Assembly: GCA_900554855.1 (NCBI GenBank)
Contig: USIZ01000116.1
Location: 1 to 5,272 of the forward strand
DNA: 5,272 nucleotides
Reading direction: 5' to 3'
Source: an uncultured Eubacteriales bacterium
GTDB lineage: Bacteria; Bacillota; Clostridia; Oscillospirales; Oscillospiraceae
Position 1 is the stretch's first letter, and every line of letters starts with the position of its first letter. Shown here piece after piece: positions 1 to 5,272 of this stretch. Below the pieces are notes generated by a model, which saw only the letters and a program-made list of their open reading frames with translations, ran no database searches and was not told the DNA's origin. The position numbers were made by a program, and so were the translations under genes.

Positions 1-120
1 GGCAGGAGCCGCGGACTTGTCGCCGCTGGCGGCGGGGGCGTTGTTGCCGCCATTGCTTCCGCAGGCCGCCAGAGCGAAGACCATAGCGAGAGCCAGCAGC
101 AGGGCAAACAGCTTTTTCAT
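1..120 (-). CDS. Lipoprotein N-terminus, probable TRAP transporter receptor (DctP-type), partial
   Basis: Only the first 40 codons are in the window; the gene continues past the left edge. The peptide starts MKKLFALLLALAMVFALAAC: a KK n-region, a hydrophobic stretch (about residues 4-18) and a lipobox LAAC with the lipidated cysteine at residue 20. After it comes a Gly/Ser/Asn/Ala-rich linker, typical of Gram-positive binding lipoproteins tethered outside the membrane. An AAGGAGG ribosome binding site (129-135) stands 8 bases before the ATG, which fixes the start. It is the third gene of an operon behind dctQ and dctM, 73 bases after dctM. In TRAP systems the missing third part is a soluble or lipid-anchored receptor that binds an organic acid and delivers it to the membrane subunits, so that role is inferred from position. 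The visible residues alone show only an exported lipoprotein. An ABC-type binding protein or an unrelated lipoprotein cannot be excluded without the rest of the gene. Confidence 0.8.
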   Translation of the reverse strand, partial: MKKLFALLLALAMVFALAACGSNGGNNAPAASGDKSAAPA

Positions 121-149
121 TCTTTTTTCCTCCTTAAACTTTTCCATCA

Positions 150-174
150 GGCGGTCTCTCTTTCATTGACCGCC
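150..174 (-). other. Intercistronic stem-loop between dctM and the lipoprotein gene
   Basis: GGCGGTC (150-156) and GACCGCC (168-174) form a perfect 7-bp GC-rich stem with an 11-base loop. It lies between the dctM stop and the ribosome binding site of the lipoprotein gene. Read on the minus strand, the stem is followed by TGATGGAAAAG, with no T-run, so it does not look like a strong intrinsic terminator. A stem here could protect one side of the message from exonucleases or give partial read-through, letting the receptor be made in different amounts from the membrane subunits. That function is inferred. Confidence 0.6.
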
Positions 175-193
175 GGACTTACACGGGAAGGGG

Positions 194-1516
194 TCAGCCG
201 CCCACGCCCATCAGAGTGGGCAGGAAGGTGACGATCTGGGGGAACAGGCCGATCAGCAGGACCAGACCGATCTCACAGATGAAGTAGGGAACTACGCCCT
301 TGAAGATCTCGGACGGGTTGATGCGCAGCGCATTGGCGGTGGCGAACACGTTCATGCCAATGGGGGGCGTCAGACCGGCGATCTCAGCCACGAAGCAGAG
401 GGCGATGACCAGCGCGTAGGGGGAGTAGCCCATGCCGGTCAGGATGGGGAATACCACGGGAACCGTGATGATGATGATGGACATGATGTCCATGACGCAG
501 CCGCAGAACACATACAGCAGGATGACCAGCAGGAAGATGATGAAACGGGGGGCGTGGACACTGGCGATGGCGGCGGACAGATAGTCGGCCAGGCCGGTGT
601 CGGAGATGAACTTGCTGAAGATCTGGCCGCCGACGATGATGGGGAAGATACCGGCTTCCATGACGGCAGCGTCCACCATGCAGGCGCCCAGCTGCTTGAG
701 GGACATCTTCTTGCACAGGGCGTAGATGCACACCGCGACCGCACCCACGGCGCCGCCGACCGTTGCGGTGAACCAGCCGGCGAAGGTGCCGCCGATGATC
801 AGGCCGAACAGGCAGAGGATCGGGATGAGCAGGCGCAGGGACTTCATCTTCTCAGAAACGGGGATCTTGGGGCCGCCTCCGGGAGGGATGGAACCGGGCT
901 TGACCAGACCGATGATGCGGACGGTCACACACAGAGCCACGGCGGTGATGATGCCGGGGATGATGCCGCCCATCAGGGCGGTGCCCACGCTCATGGTGAC
1001 GGGAGCCACTAGGCAGAACATGATAATGCCCATGGAGGGGGGAATCAGGGTGGACAGGGCGCCGGAAGCGGCGACGCAGCCCAGAGAATACTTGCGGCTG
1101 TAACCGGCCTTCTCCAGCTCGGGCATGGCCAGACGGCCGAACACGATGTTGCCGGCCACGGAGGAGCCGGAGCAGGCGCCGAACAGGGCGTTTGCGCCGA
1201 CGACGGTGAACAGCAGGCCGCCCTTGACGCGGCCGAGGAAGGCGTGGACGGACTTGAACGCGCCTTCGGCAATGCCGGTCTCACCGGCTAGTGCGCCGAC
1301 TAACATGAACATGGGTAAGACGGCGTAATTGTAGTTGGCGCCTAAGTCAAACGGGTATGTAGTGAAAATGTTCAGAGCCATCTTCATGTCGCCGCCATAG
1401 AGGGCGACAAAGCCGAAGAAAGCGCAGGTCAGCATAGAGACAAAGATCGGAATACCGGCGAAGACCATCACCATCATGATTCCGAAGACGATCAAACCAA
1501 TGAGCCAAGCGGGCAT
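194..1516 (-). CDS. dctM: TRAP transporter large permease subunit, DctM family
   Basis: This 440-residue, very hydrophobic protein is close to the usual length of the DctM subunit. DctM is the transport channel of a TRAP system: it uses a sodium gradient to import organic acids delivered by the receptor. Family hallmarks are visible: GACSGSSVAG (113-122), LIPPSMGII (157-165), an acidic GCVMDIMS turn (339-346) followed by a hydrophobic helix ending VVFPI, and LTPPIGMNVF (382-391). The two Ser/Pro-rich hairpin motifs are the expected substrate and sodium sites by family knowledge. About 11-12 membrane segments can be picked out, with a polar, Pro/Gly-rich cytoplasmic loop near 206-226. The ATG shares one base with the dctQ stop (TGATG). 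A perfect AAGGAGG (1526-1532) lies 9 bases upstream inside the end of dctQ, so the two are probably translationally coupled. The substrate cannot be read from the sequence; 'dct' names the family and does not prove C4-dicarboxylate transport. No frameshift or missing motif is seen. Confidence 0.95.
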   Translation of the reverse strand: MPAWLIGLIVFGIMMVMVFAGIPIFVSMLTCAFFGFVALYGGDMKMALNIFTTYPFDLGANYNYAVLPMFMLVGALAGETGIAEGAFKSVHAFLGRVKGGLLFTVVGANALFGACSGSSVAGNIVFGRLAMPELEKAGYSRKYSLGCVAASGALSTLIPPSMGIIMFCLVAPVTMSVGTALMGGIIPGIITAVALCVTVRIIGLVKPGSIPPGGGPKIPVSEKMKSLRLLIPILCLFGLIIGGTFAGWFTATVGGAVGAVAVCIYALCKKMSLKQLGACMVDAAVMEAGIFPIIVGGQIFSKFISDTGLADYLSAAIASVHAPRFIIFLLVILLYVFCGCVMDIMSIIIITVPVVFPILTGMGYSPYALVIALCFVAEIAGLTPPIGMNVFATANALRINPSEIFKGVVPYFICEIGLVLLIGLFPQIVTFLPTLMGVGG

Positions 1517-2103
1517 CAGGCTTCGCCTCCTTCCGTAGTGTCGGCCTGGTCGGCCATGGGGTCAGCGGGCGCGGGAGGCTGATAACCGGCCAGATCCCGG
1601 ACGATCGCCCAGAGGAAAGACAGCGCCAGCAGGATAAAGCCGACGGACATGATCAGGGCGAAGGGCCACAGGGGGAAGCCCACACCGGACACGGAGCTCA
1701 TCTTGTGACGTGCAATGAATTTGCCCATCTGGATGAAGCCGCGATAGCTGATGAGGGTGCAGATGCCAATGCCGCACAGGTTGCCGATGATGGCAAATAC
1801 CTTCTGCAGGGCCTTGGGCAGTTTGACGCAAAGCAGGTCAATACGGGTGTGGCCGCGGTCCAGAGTCACGAAAGCTGCCGCCAGAAACACCACGGGAATG
1901 TGGAGGTACTGGACGATCTCCGTAGAGGCGGGGATGCCGGTGACAGGCAGGCCCAGCTTGCGCAGCTTTTCACCGATGACATTGATGAAGGCCACCAGCA
2001 TAATGCCCAGCAGACACACTGCGGAGATATATGCGATGTACTTCAGGACGCGGGTGACGACACTGTCGACCTTTGCGAACGCTGTTTTCTTAGGTTCGCT
2101 CAA
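1516..2103 (-). CDS. dctQ: TRAP transporter small permease subunit, DctQ family
   Basis: A 195-residue membrane protein with the four-helix layout of DctQ: helix 1 about 20-46, helix 2 about 63-82 with the family pattern ...TLDRGHTRIDLL (80-91), helix 3 about 100-120 and helix 4 about 143-168, beginning with the typical FPLWPFAL. DctQ packs against DctM to make the membrane part of the transporter. The tail after residue 172 is rich in Pro, Ala, Asp and Glu and probably lies in the cytoplasm. Its last codons (EGGEA) also carry the dctM ribosome binding site. The start is TTG: an in-frame TGA lies only 6 bases upstream (2110-2112), and the next in-frame ATG (residue 35) would remove most of helix 1. 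It is the first gene of the operon, behind a promoter at 2203-2231, and diverges from a LysR-type regulator gene. Confidence 0.93.
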   Translation of the reverse strand: MSEPKKTAFAKVDSVVTRVLKYIAYISAVCLLGIMLVAFINVIGEKLRKLGLPVTGIPASTEIVQYLHIPVVFLAAAFVTLDRGHTRIDLLCVKLPKALQKVFAIIGNLCGIGICTLISYRGFIQMGKFIARHKMSSVSGVGFPLWPFALIMSVGFILLALSFLWAIVRDLAGYQPPAPADPMADQADTTEGGEA

Positions 2104-2113
2104 TTTCTCTCAA

Positions 2114-2120
2114 CTCCTTT
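2114..2120 (-). promoter_or_regulatory. Ribosome binding site supporting the dctQ TTG start
   Basis: AAAGGAG on the minus strand ends 10 bases before the TTG at 2103-2101. With the in-frame stop just upstream of the TTG, it supports this rare start codon. The spacing is slightly long, so initiation may be moderate. Confidence 0.7.
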
Positions 2121-2141
2121 TCCTTCTCTTCCTAAACGCAC

Positions 2142-2185
2142 CCACTTTTGAAAATGTGATTAGCAAAATGCACAGCTAAAAGTGG
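2142..2185 (-). other. Inverted repeat in the dctQ leader
   Basis: CCACTTTT (2142-2149) and AAAAGTGG (2178-2185) are perfect 8-base arms. Inside them TGTG (2155-2158) and CACA (2171-2174) can pair as a second short stem around a 12-base loop. It would lie near the 5' end of the dctQ message, starting about 10 bases after the predicted transcription start, and ends about 20 bases before the ribosome binding site. No T-run follows on the minus strand, so termination is unlikely. It may be a 5' stabilising hairpin, or a DNA operator. Neither role is shown. Confidence 0.5.
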
Positions 2186-2202
2186 ACTCAGGGAACGAAA
2201 AT

Positions 2203-2231
2203 ATTATATTGTGAACAAAACGTGAATGCAA
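2203..2231 (-). promoter_or_regulatory. Predicted sigma-70-type promoter of the TRAP operon
   Basis: On the minus strand, TTGCAT (2231-2226) is followed after exactly 17 bases by a perfect TATAAT (2208-2203). The -10 matches consensus fully and the -35 matches only in TTG, the usual shape of a promoter that needs an activator. Transcription would start near 2196, giving a leader of about 93 bases before the dctQ TTG. Confidence 0.65.
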
Positions 2232-2242
2232 ACGCAAAAAGT

Positions 2243-2256
2243 TTATGTACTGATAA
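2243..2256. promoter_or_regulatory. Candidate LysR-type operator (T-N11-A inverted repeat)
   Basis: TTATGTACTGATAA has arms TTAT and ATAA around six bases and satisfies the T-N11-A rule of LysR-family binding sites. It lies between the two divergent promoters, centred about 53 bases upstream of the predicted dctQ transcription start and about 61 upstream of the predicted lysR start. That is where a LysR protein would both activate its target and repress its own gene. Short AT-rich palindromes occur by chance, so the call rests mainly on position. Confidence 0.45.
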
Positions 2257-2275
2257 CAAAACTGCATGATTTCGC

Positions 2276-2304
2276 TTGCCTTACCGGGCTGTACCTTGTA
2301 TAAT
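2276..2304 (+). promoter_or_regulatory. Predicted sigma-70-type promoter of the LysR-type regulator gene
   Basis: TTGCCT (2276-2281), 17 bases, then a perfect TATAAT (2299-2304). Transcription would begin near 2311, about 50 bases before the TTG start. This promoter and the TRAP operon promoter point away from each other. Confidence 0.65.
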
Positions 2305-2360
2305 ATAGCAAAAGTGCATGGCCCTATAACGTAATATAGAGAAAAGGATGCGAATTTCCC

Positions 2361-3296
2361 TTGACCATAGCCCAATTGAGAACCTTTATAATCGTTGCCC
2401 AGAGCAAGAGCTTTACTGTGGCCGCGAAGCAGCAGTATATCTCCCAGCCGGCGGTCAGCCGCCAGATGGCTGCACTGGAGACTGAACTGGGGGCGGAGTT
2501 GTTTGACCGCACACGCAACACGATCCAGCTCACCAGTGCGGGTCAGCACCTGGCCCGGCATTTGTTCCCGATCTTGGAGCATCTGGATGCCCTGCTCAAT
2601 CAGGTGCACGAAATTGGAGCAGGCCAAAGCGGTTCGCTGACCTTTGGTCTGCTGGTGGATCAGTCCATGGATACCCGTATCAGCCGGGCGCTTCAGTGGT
2701 TCCGGCAGAGCCACAATGTAACCATCAGCCTGCTGAGACTCGATTTTATGGAAATGCTCAGCGCTCTGAAAAGCGGTGTGATCGACATTGCCATCAGCAT
2801 TGAGTCCACGCCGGATATGTTCAACGGATGCGAAAAGTTTATCTATGCACAGGAAGCCATGTGCTTTGCCGCTCGTCGGGATCTGATGCAGCGTGTAGCT
2901 GACACGAGGGACGAGGAGATGATCTTCCGGGTCGTGGAGCAGGTGCCCGTGCTGCACCCGCGGCTGGACTGTTTTCCCCGGGATGACAAGGAGGCGTTGC
3001 AGCAGAATCTCTATAATCTGCCTCTGCACTGCATGGAGCAGGAGTACGATCTGGCTTCTATCGCGCCCATGGTGTCCGCCGGCCTCGCGGCGACCGCTGT
3101 CAATGAGAGTCATTCCTTGGCGATGGATCAGTCCATCATGCTGCTGCCCTATGAAGGCCTGCCAAAGATCAATAAGGGAATTTTCTGGATGGCGGACAAC
3201 AGCAATCCGCTGGTTGAGCAGTTTTACGCCTGTATCCGCGATGTGGAGAGCGGCCCGCCTATTATGCCGCCGGAATGCCGGAATATTGATAATTGA
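2361..3296 (+). CDS. LysR-type transcriptional regulator, likely regulator of the TRAP operon
   Basis: A 311-residue protein of typical LysR-family length. The N-terminal winged helix-turn-helix is clear: LRTFIIVAQSKSFTVAA (6-22), the recognition part YISQPAVSRQMAALETELG (26-44), then LFDRTRN (47-53) and LTSAGQ (57-62). A linker helix follows (about 63-88). The ligand-binding domain starts at GSLTFGLL (91-98) and holds the family pattern LKSGVIDIAI (136-145). The start is TTG: an in-frame TAG stands at 2337-2339, no in-frame ATG lies between, and any later start would cut the DNA-binding domain. The ribosome binding site is weak (AAAAGGA at 2342-2348, 12 bases away), suggesting low translation, common for regulators. 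The gene ends in tandem TGA-TAA stops. It diverges from dctQ, so by LysR convention it probably controls the TRAP operon in response to the transported compound or a derivative. The ligand is unknown. A longer antisense frame overlaps it but has no recognisable domain. Confidence 0.93.
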   Translation: MTIAQLRTFIIVAQSKSFTVAAKQQYISQPAVSRQMAALETELGAELFDRTRNTIQLTSAGQHLARHLFPILEHLDALLNQVHEIGAGQSGSLTFGLLVDQSMDTRISRALQWFRQSHNVTISLLRLDFMEMLSALKSGVIDIAISIESTPDMFNGCEKFIYAQEAMCFAARRDLMQRVADTRDEEMIFRVVEQVPVLHPRLDCFPRDDKEALQQNLYNLPLHCMEQEYDLASIAPMVSAGLAATAVNESHSLAMDQSIMLLPYEGLPKINKGIFWMADNSNPLVEQFYACIRDVESGPPIMPPECRNIDN

Positions 3297-3302
3297 TAAA
3301 AG

Positions 3303-3341
3303 AGACCCCCAGCCTGAAGATACGCTCCAGACTGGGGGTCT
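3303..3341. terminator. Hairpin terminator between the convergent lysR and MocR-type genes
   Basis: AGACCCCCAG (3303-3312) and CTGGGGGTCT (3332-3341) are perfect 10-base arms with a 19-base loop, in which CTG (3314-3316) and CAG (3328-3330) can add pairs. It lies 7 bases after the lysR stop and 22 bases after the stop of the opposite MocR-type gene. On the minus strand the stem is followed by CTTTTATC, a better U-tract than the ACATATATA that follows on the plus strand. It should therefore stop the MocR-type message best and may serve both genes. Confidence 0.85.
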
Positions 3342-3362
3342 ACATATATATAGATGTAAAAT

Positions 3363-4784
3363 TCAGGCGATCACGGCTGCAATGCTTTCAATCAGACGGG
3401 AAACAGCCTCCCCGGTGCGGTCGGAGGGCAGACCGGCATAGTTGAGCACGATGACATGGTCCCGAGTAGGGACACCCCGGTAATACTGGCTTAGGCAGCA
3501 GATACGCACACCCCGGCGCTGGGCGGCCTCGATGAGCTGACGGTCCTCCAGATCGGCGTGTACCTCCAGCAAAAAGTGCAGCCCCTCGTTTTCCATGCGT
3601 ACGGAGAGCTTTGAGGCGATGGGGCTCTCCCGCAGCTGCTGGAGGATGCTGGCCTTCTGGGTCTTGTAGTGATTGCGCATCCGATTCAGGTGCTTTTCAA
3701 AGTAGCCCTCCCGGATGAACTGGGCCAGTACCAGCTGCTCAAAGCTGGACACGGTGCAGGCGTAAAACCCCAGCTTTTTGTGGAACGGTTCCACCAGGGA
3801 GCGGGGTAGCACCATATAACTGATGCGGATGGTGGAGGCCAGCGTTTTGGAGAAGGTATTGATATAAATGACACGGTCAGAGGCGTCAATGCTCTGGAGC
3901 GTGGGGATTGGTCTGCCGCTGGTGCGGAACTCGCAGTCGTAGTCGTCCTCCAGAATATAGCGCCCCTCCGCCCGGGCGCACCAGCCCAGCAGTTCATAAC
4001 GGCGGCTGACCGGCATGACGATGCCGGTGGGGAAGTGGTGGGAAGGAGAGATGTGGAGCACGTCCACGCCCTCGGACTCCAGCGCGTCGGCCAGCACGCC
4101 GGCATCGTCCATGGGGATGGCCACGCTGCGGGCGCCGCAGCTTTCGTAGATCTGTCCCGGCTTCTGATAGCCCGGCTCCTCCACGCCGTAGAGCTTGTCC
4201 CGGCCCAGAAACTGCACCAGCAGGCCGTAGAGGTATTCCGTACCTGCTCCGATGACGATCTGCTCCGGCTCCACCGACATCCCCCGGAAATGGTAGAGAT
4301 GCCCGGCGATGGCCTCTTGCAGCTCCCGGCGGCCCTGGGCTGAGGGAGAGCGCATCAGCTCATCCTCCTCAAGGCTGAGTACGTTGCGCATCAGCTTGGC
4401 CCATGTGGAGAAGGGGAAGTTCTCTGCCGGGATGTGGTTGGTCACCAGATCCGCAGACCAGCCGTTCCGCTCCACCGGCTTCGGCGTGCTTGCTGCCGGG
4501 GCGGACCGGGGCGCTGAGTGCGGCTGCGGAAAGTCCTCCGGGACCAGCTTTTCCACGAAAAATCCCCGCTTGGGGAGAGAATAGATATAGCCCTCAGCCG
4601 CCAATTGGGCATAAGCGTTCTCCACGGTGATGACACTGACGCTCAGGTGCCTGGCCAGCAGCCGTTTGCTGGGCAGCTTTTCCCCGGCGGCCAGACGGCC
4701 GGCGAGAATGTCCTCCCGGATGCGGCGGTAGAGCGATTCATAGAGGCTGCACCCGCCGGTGCGGTCAAGATCGTAAGTCAACAT
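3363..4784 (-). CDS. MocR/PdxR-type regulator: GntR winged helix fused to a PLP aminotransferase-fold domain
   Basis: A 473-residue protein, the normal MocR length. The N-terminal GntR helix-turn-helix spans about 12-78, with LYRRIREDILAGRL (18-31), GEKLPSKRLLARHLSVS (34-50), TVENAYAQLAAEGYI (53-67) and RGFFV (73-77). A Pro/Ala/Ser-rich linker (about 82-105) joins it to a class I aminotransferase-fold domain. Visible landmarks are SPSHHFPTG (246-254), ILEDDYDCEF (277-286) and SKTLAS (312-317), where K313 is the expected PLP-binding lysine, followed by R320. Keeping these residues suggests PLP binding is intact. Such proteins sense PLP, often with an amino compound, and activate or repress nearby genes. 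A catalytic aminotransferase activity is unlikely but possible. The ATG has GGGGAGG (4790-4796) 5 bases upstream. The gene has its own promoter and terminator and diverges from a DUF1653-shikimate kinase gene. No pdxS/pdxT or transaminase target is visible, so 'pdxR' is not assigned; the target may be itself, the divergent gene or a distant locus. Confidence 0.93.
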   Translation of the reverse strand: MLTYDLDRTGGCSLYESLYRRIREDILAGRLAAGEKLPSKRLLARHLSVSVITVENAYAQLAAEGYIYSLPKRGFFVEKLVPEDFPQPHSAPRSAPAASTPKPVERNGWSADLVTNHIPAENFPFSTWAKLMRNVLSLEEDELMRSPSAQGRRELQEAIAGHLYHFRGMSVEPEQIVIGAGTEYLYGLLVQFLGRDKLYGVEEPGYQKPGQIYESCGARSVAIPMDDAGVLADALESEGVDVLHISPSHHFPTGIVMPVSRRYELLGWCARAEGRYILEDDYDCEFRTSGRPIPTLQSIDASDRVIYINTFSKTLASTIRISYMVLPRSLVEPFHKKLGFYACTVSSFEQLVLAQFIREGYFEKHLNRMRNHYKTQKASILQQLRESPIASKLSVRMENEGLHFLLEVHADLEDRQLIEAAQRRGVRICCLSQYYRGVPTRDHVIVLNYAGLPSDRTGEAVSRLIESIAAVIA

Positions 4785-4801
4785 GGCGGCCTCCCCAGTC
4801 T

Positions 4802-4816
4802 GGCCATAAATTGGCC
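4802..4816. promoter_or_regulatory. Short inverted repeat in the MocR-type gene leader
   Basis: GGCCA (4802-4806) and TGGCC (4812-4816) are perfect arms around five bases. The repeat lies between the predicted promoter and the ribosome binding site of the MocR-type gene, where an autorepressor could bind. The arms are short, and MocR proteins more often use direct repeats, so this is tentative. Confidence 0.25.
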
Positions 4817-4848
4817 TGTAATTCTATGAAGAAGTTAAGGTCAGTTTG

Positions 4849-4877
4849 ATTATACCTGCCTGATAACCGATTGTAAA
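4849..4877 (-). promoter_or_regulatory. Predicted sigma-70-type promoter of the MocR-type regulator gene
   Basis: On the minus strand, TTTACA (4877-4872) is followed after exactly 17 bases by a perfect TATAAT (4854-4849), 11 of 12 consensus positions. Transcription would start near 4842, about 58 bases before the ATG. It is the strongest-looking promoter in the window. Confidence 0.75.
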
Positions 4878-4909
4878 GGTGGGATTTATACAGGAAAGGG
4901 ACGGCACTC

Positions 4910-4938
4910 TTGTAATTTTTCGGCGGCTGTGCTATCGT
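4910..4938 (+). promoter_or_regulatory. Predicted promoter of the DUF1653-shikimate kinase gene
   Basis: TTGTAA (4910-4915), 17 bases, then TATCGT (4933-4938) preceded by TG at 4930-4931, an extended -10 arrangement. Each hexamer matches consensus at four of six positions, so it would be a moderate promoter. Transcription would begin near 4945, about 26 bases before the ATG. Confidence 0.45.
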
Positions 4939-4970
4939 AGTAACAATTTAAATGCCCCGGGAGGAATTTC

Positions 4971-5272
4971 ATGGCACGCGAACTCAAGGTGGGAGCCACC
5001 TATCGTCACTTTAAAAATAAGCTCTATAAGGTGCTGGGCACCGCCATTCACAGCGAGACGGAGGAGACGCTGGTCATTTACCAGCAGCTCTACGGCAAGG
5101 GAGAGGTCTACGCCCGACCCTACGATATGTTTATGAGCGAGGTCGACCGGGAAAAGTACCCGGACGCGGAGCAGATCTACCGCTTCGAGCCGGTGTGCGG
5201 AAAGAATCTGGTGCTCATCGGTATGCCGGGCTGCGGAAAGAGCACTGTGGGTGTGGTGCTGGCTAAGATCCT
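4971..5272 (+). CDS. aroK: DUF1653 domain fused to shikimate kinase, N-terminal part (partial)
   Basis: An open frame of 100 codons runs from the ATG to the right edge of the window. It starts 5 bases after GGGAGGA (4959-4965). Residues about 7-66 match the DUF1653 pattern: YRHFKNKLYKVLGTAIHSET (11-30), LVIYQQLYG (34-42), YARPYDMFMSEVDREKYP (47-64). After a short join (about 67-78) the frame continues without a stop into NLVLIGMPGCGKSTVGVVLAK (79-99), whose Walker A loop (G84 to S91) and preceding strand resemble the start of shikimate kinase. That enzyme phosphorylates shikimate in the aromatic amino acid pathway, in the cytoplasm. DUF1653 has no function I can name. The kinase core, with its shikimate-binding residues and lid, lies beyond the window, so another small P-loop kinase such as a gluconate- or nucleotide-kinase type remains possible. 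The gene diverges from the MocR-type regulator gene across 186 bases. Confidence 0.85.
   Translation, partial: MARELKVGATYRHFKNKLYKVLGTAIHSETEETLVIYQQLYGKGEVYARPYDMFMSEVDREKYPDAEQIYRFEPVCGKNLVLIGMPGCGKSTVGVVLAKI

Noticed and set aside
554..1012. Plus-strand open frame over dctM, very rich in Asp, Gly and His
   Set aside because: Low-complexity shadow of a GC-rich membrane protein gene; no ribosome binding site or domain.
2227..2240. Possible catabolite repression (cre) site in TGCAAACGCAAAAA
   Set aside because: It keeps the central CG and leading TG but misses several fixed positions of the consensus, including the closing CA half-site.
2160..3113. A 317-codon open frame antisense to the LysR-type gene, slightly longer than that gene
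   Set aside because: Its translation shows no recognisable domain and is rich in His, Gln and Arg, as expected from a reverse-frame shadow. The plus strand encodes an unmistakable LysR protein, and the frame also runs across both promoters.
3303..3341. Attenuator or riboswitch-like element between the lysR and MocR-type genes
   Set aside because: It lies downstream of both convergent genes, so it is simply a terminator hairpin.
4879..5136. Plus-strand 85-codon frame starting before the DUF1653 gene
   Set aside because: It overlaps the DUF1653 coding region in another frame, crosses its promoter and ribosome binding site, and has no conserved features.

Overview
The window looks like a chromosomal segment from a GC-rich Firmicute, most probably a Clostridia / Oscillospiraceae-type gut anaerobe. 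This is an inference from four things: strong AAGGAGG-type ribosome binding sites, TTG starts, a lipoprotein-type solute-binding protein, and a DUF1653 domain joined to shikimate kinase. Coding regions are GC-rich and the two divergent intergenic regions are clearly AT-richer. I see no mobile element, CRISPR array, rRNA or tRNA.

Left part (1-2103, minus strand): a tripartite TRAP transporter operon read right to left. The order is small membrane subunit DctQ (2103-1516), large membrane subunit DctM (1516-194, sharing one base with dctQ), then the first 40 codons of a lipoprotein that is probably the DctP-type extracytoplasmic receptor (120 to beyond the left edge). A GC-rich stem-loop lies in the 73-base gap before the receptor gene.

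Control region (2104-2360): the TRAP operon and a LysR-type regulator gene (2361-3296, plus strand) diverge from here. Each side has a good sigma-70-type promoter with 17-base spacing. An inverted repeat of T-N11-A form lies between the two promoters, as expected if the LysR protein controls the transporter and itself. Both divergent genes start with TTG.

Middle (3297-4784): a hairpin terminator lies between the convergent lysR gene and a minus-strand gene for a MocR/PdxR-type regulator, a GntR winged helix fused to a PLP aminotransferase-fold domain.

Right part (4785-5272): a second divergent promoter region separates the MocR gene from a plus-strand gene that runs off the window. Its visible 100 codons encode a DUF1653 domain followed in frame by the P-loop start of a shikimate kinase. 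This fusion is the most unusual item here. Nothing else suggests a previously undescribed multi-gene system. The regulators and transporter are recognisable families whose ligands cannot be read from the sequence.
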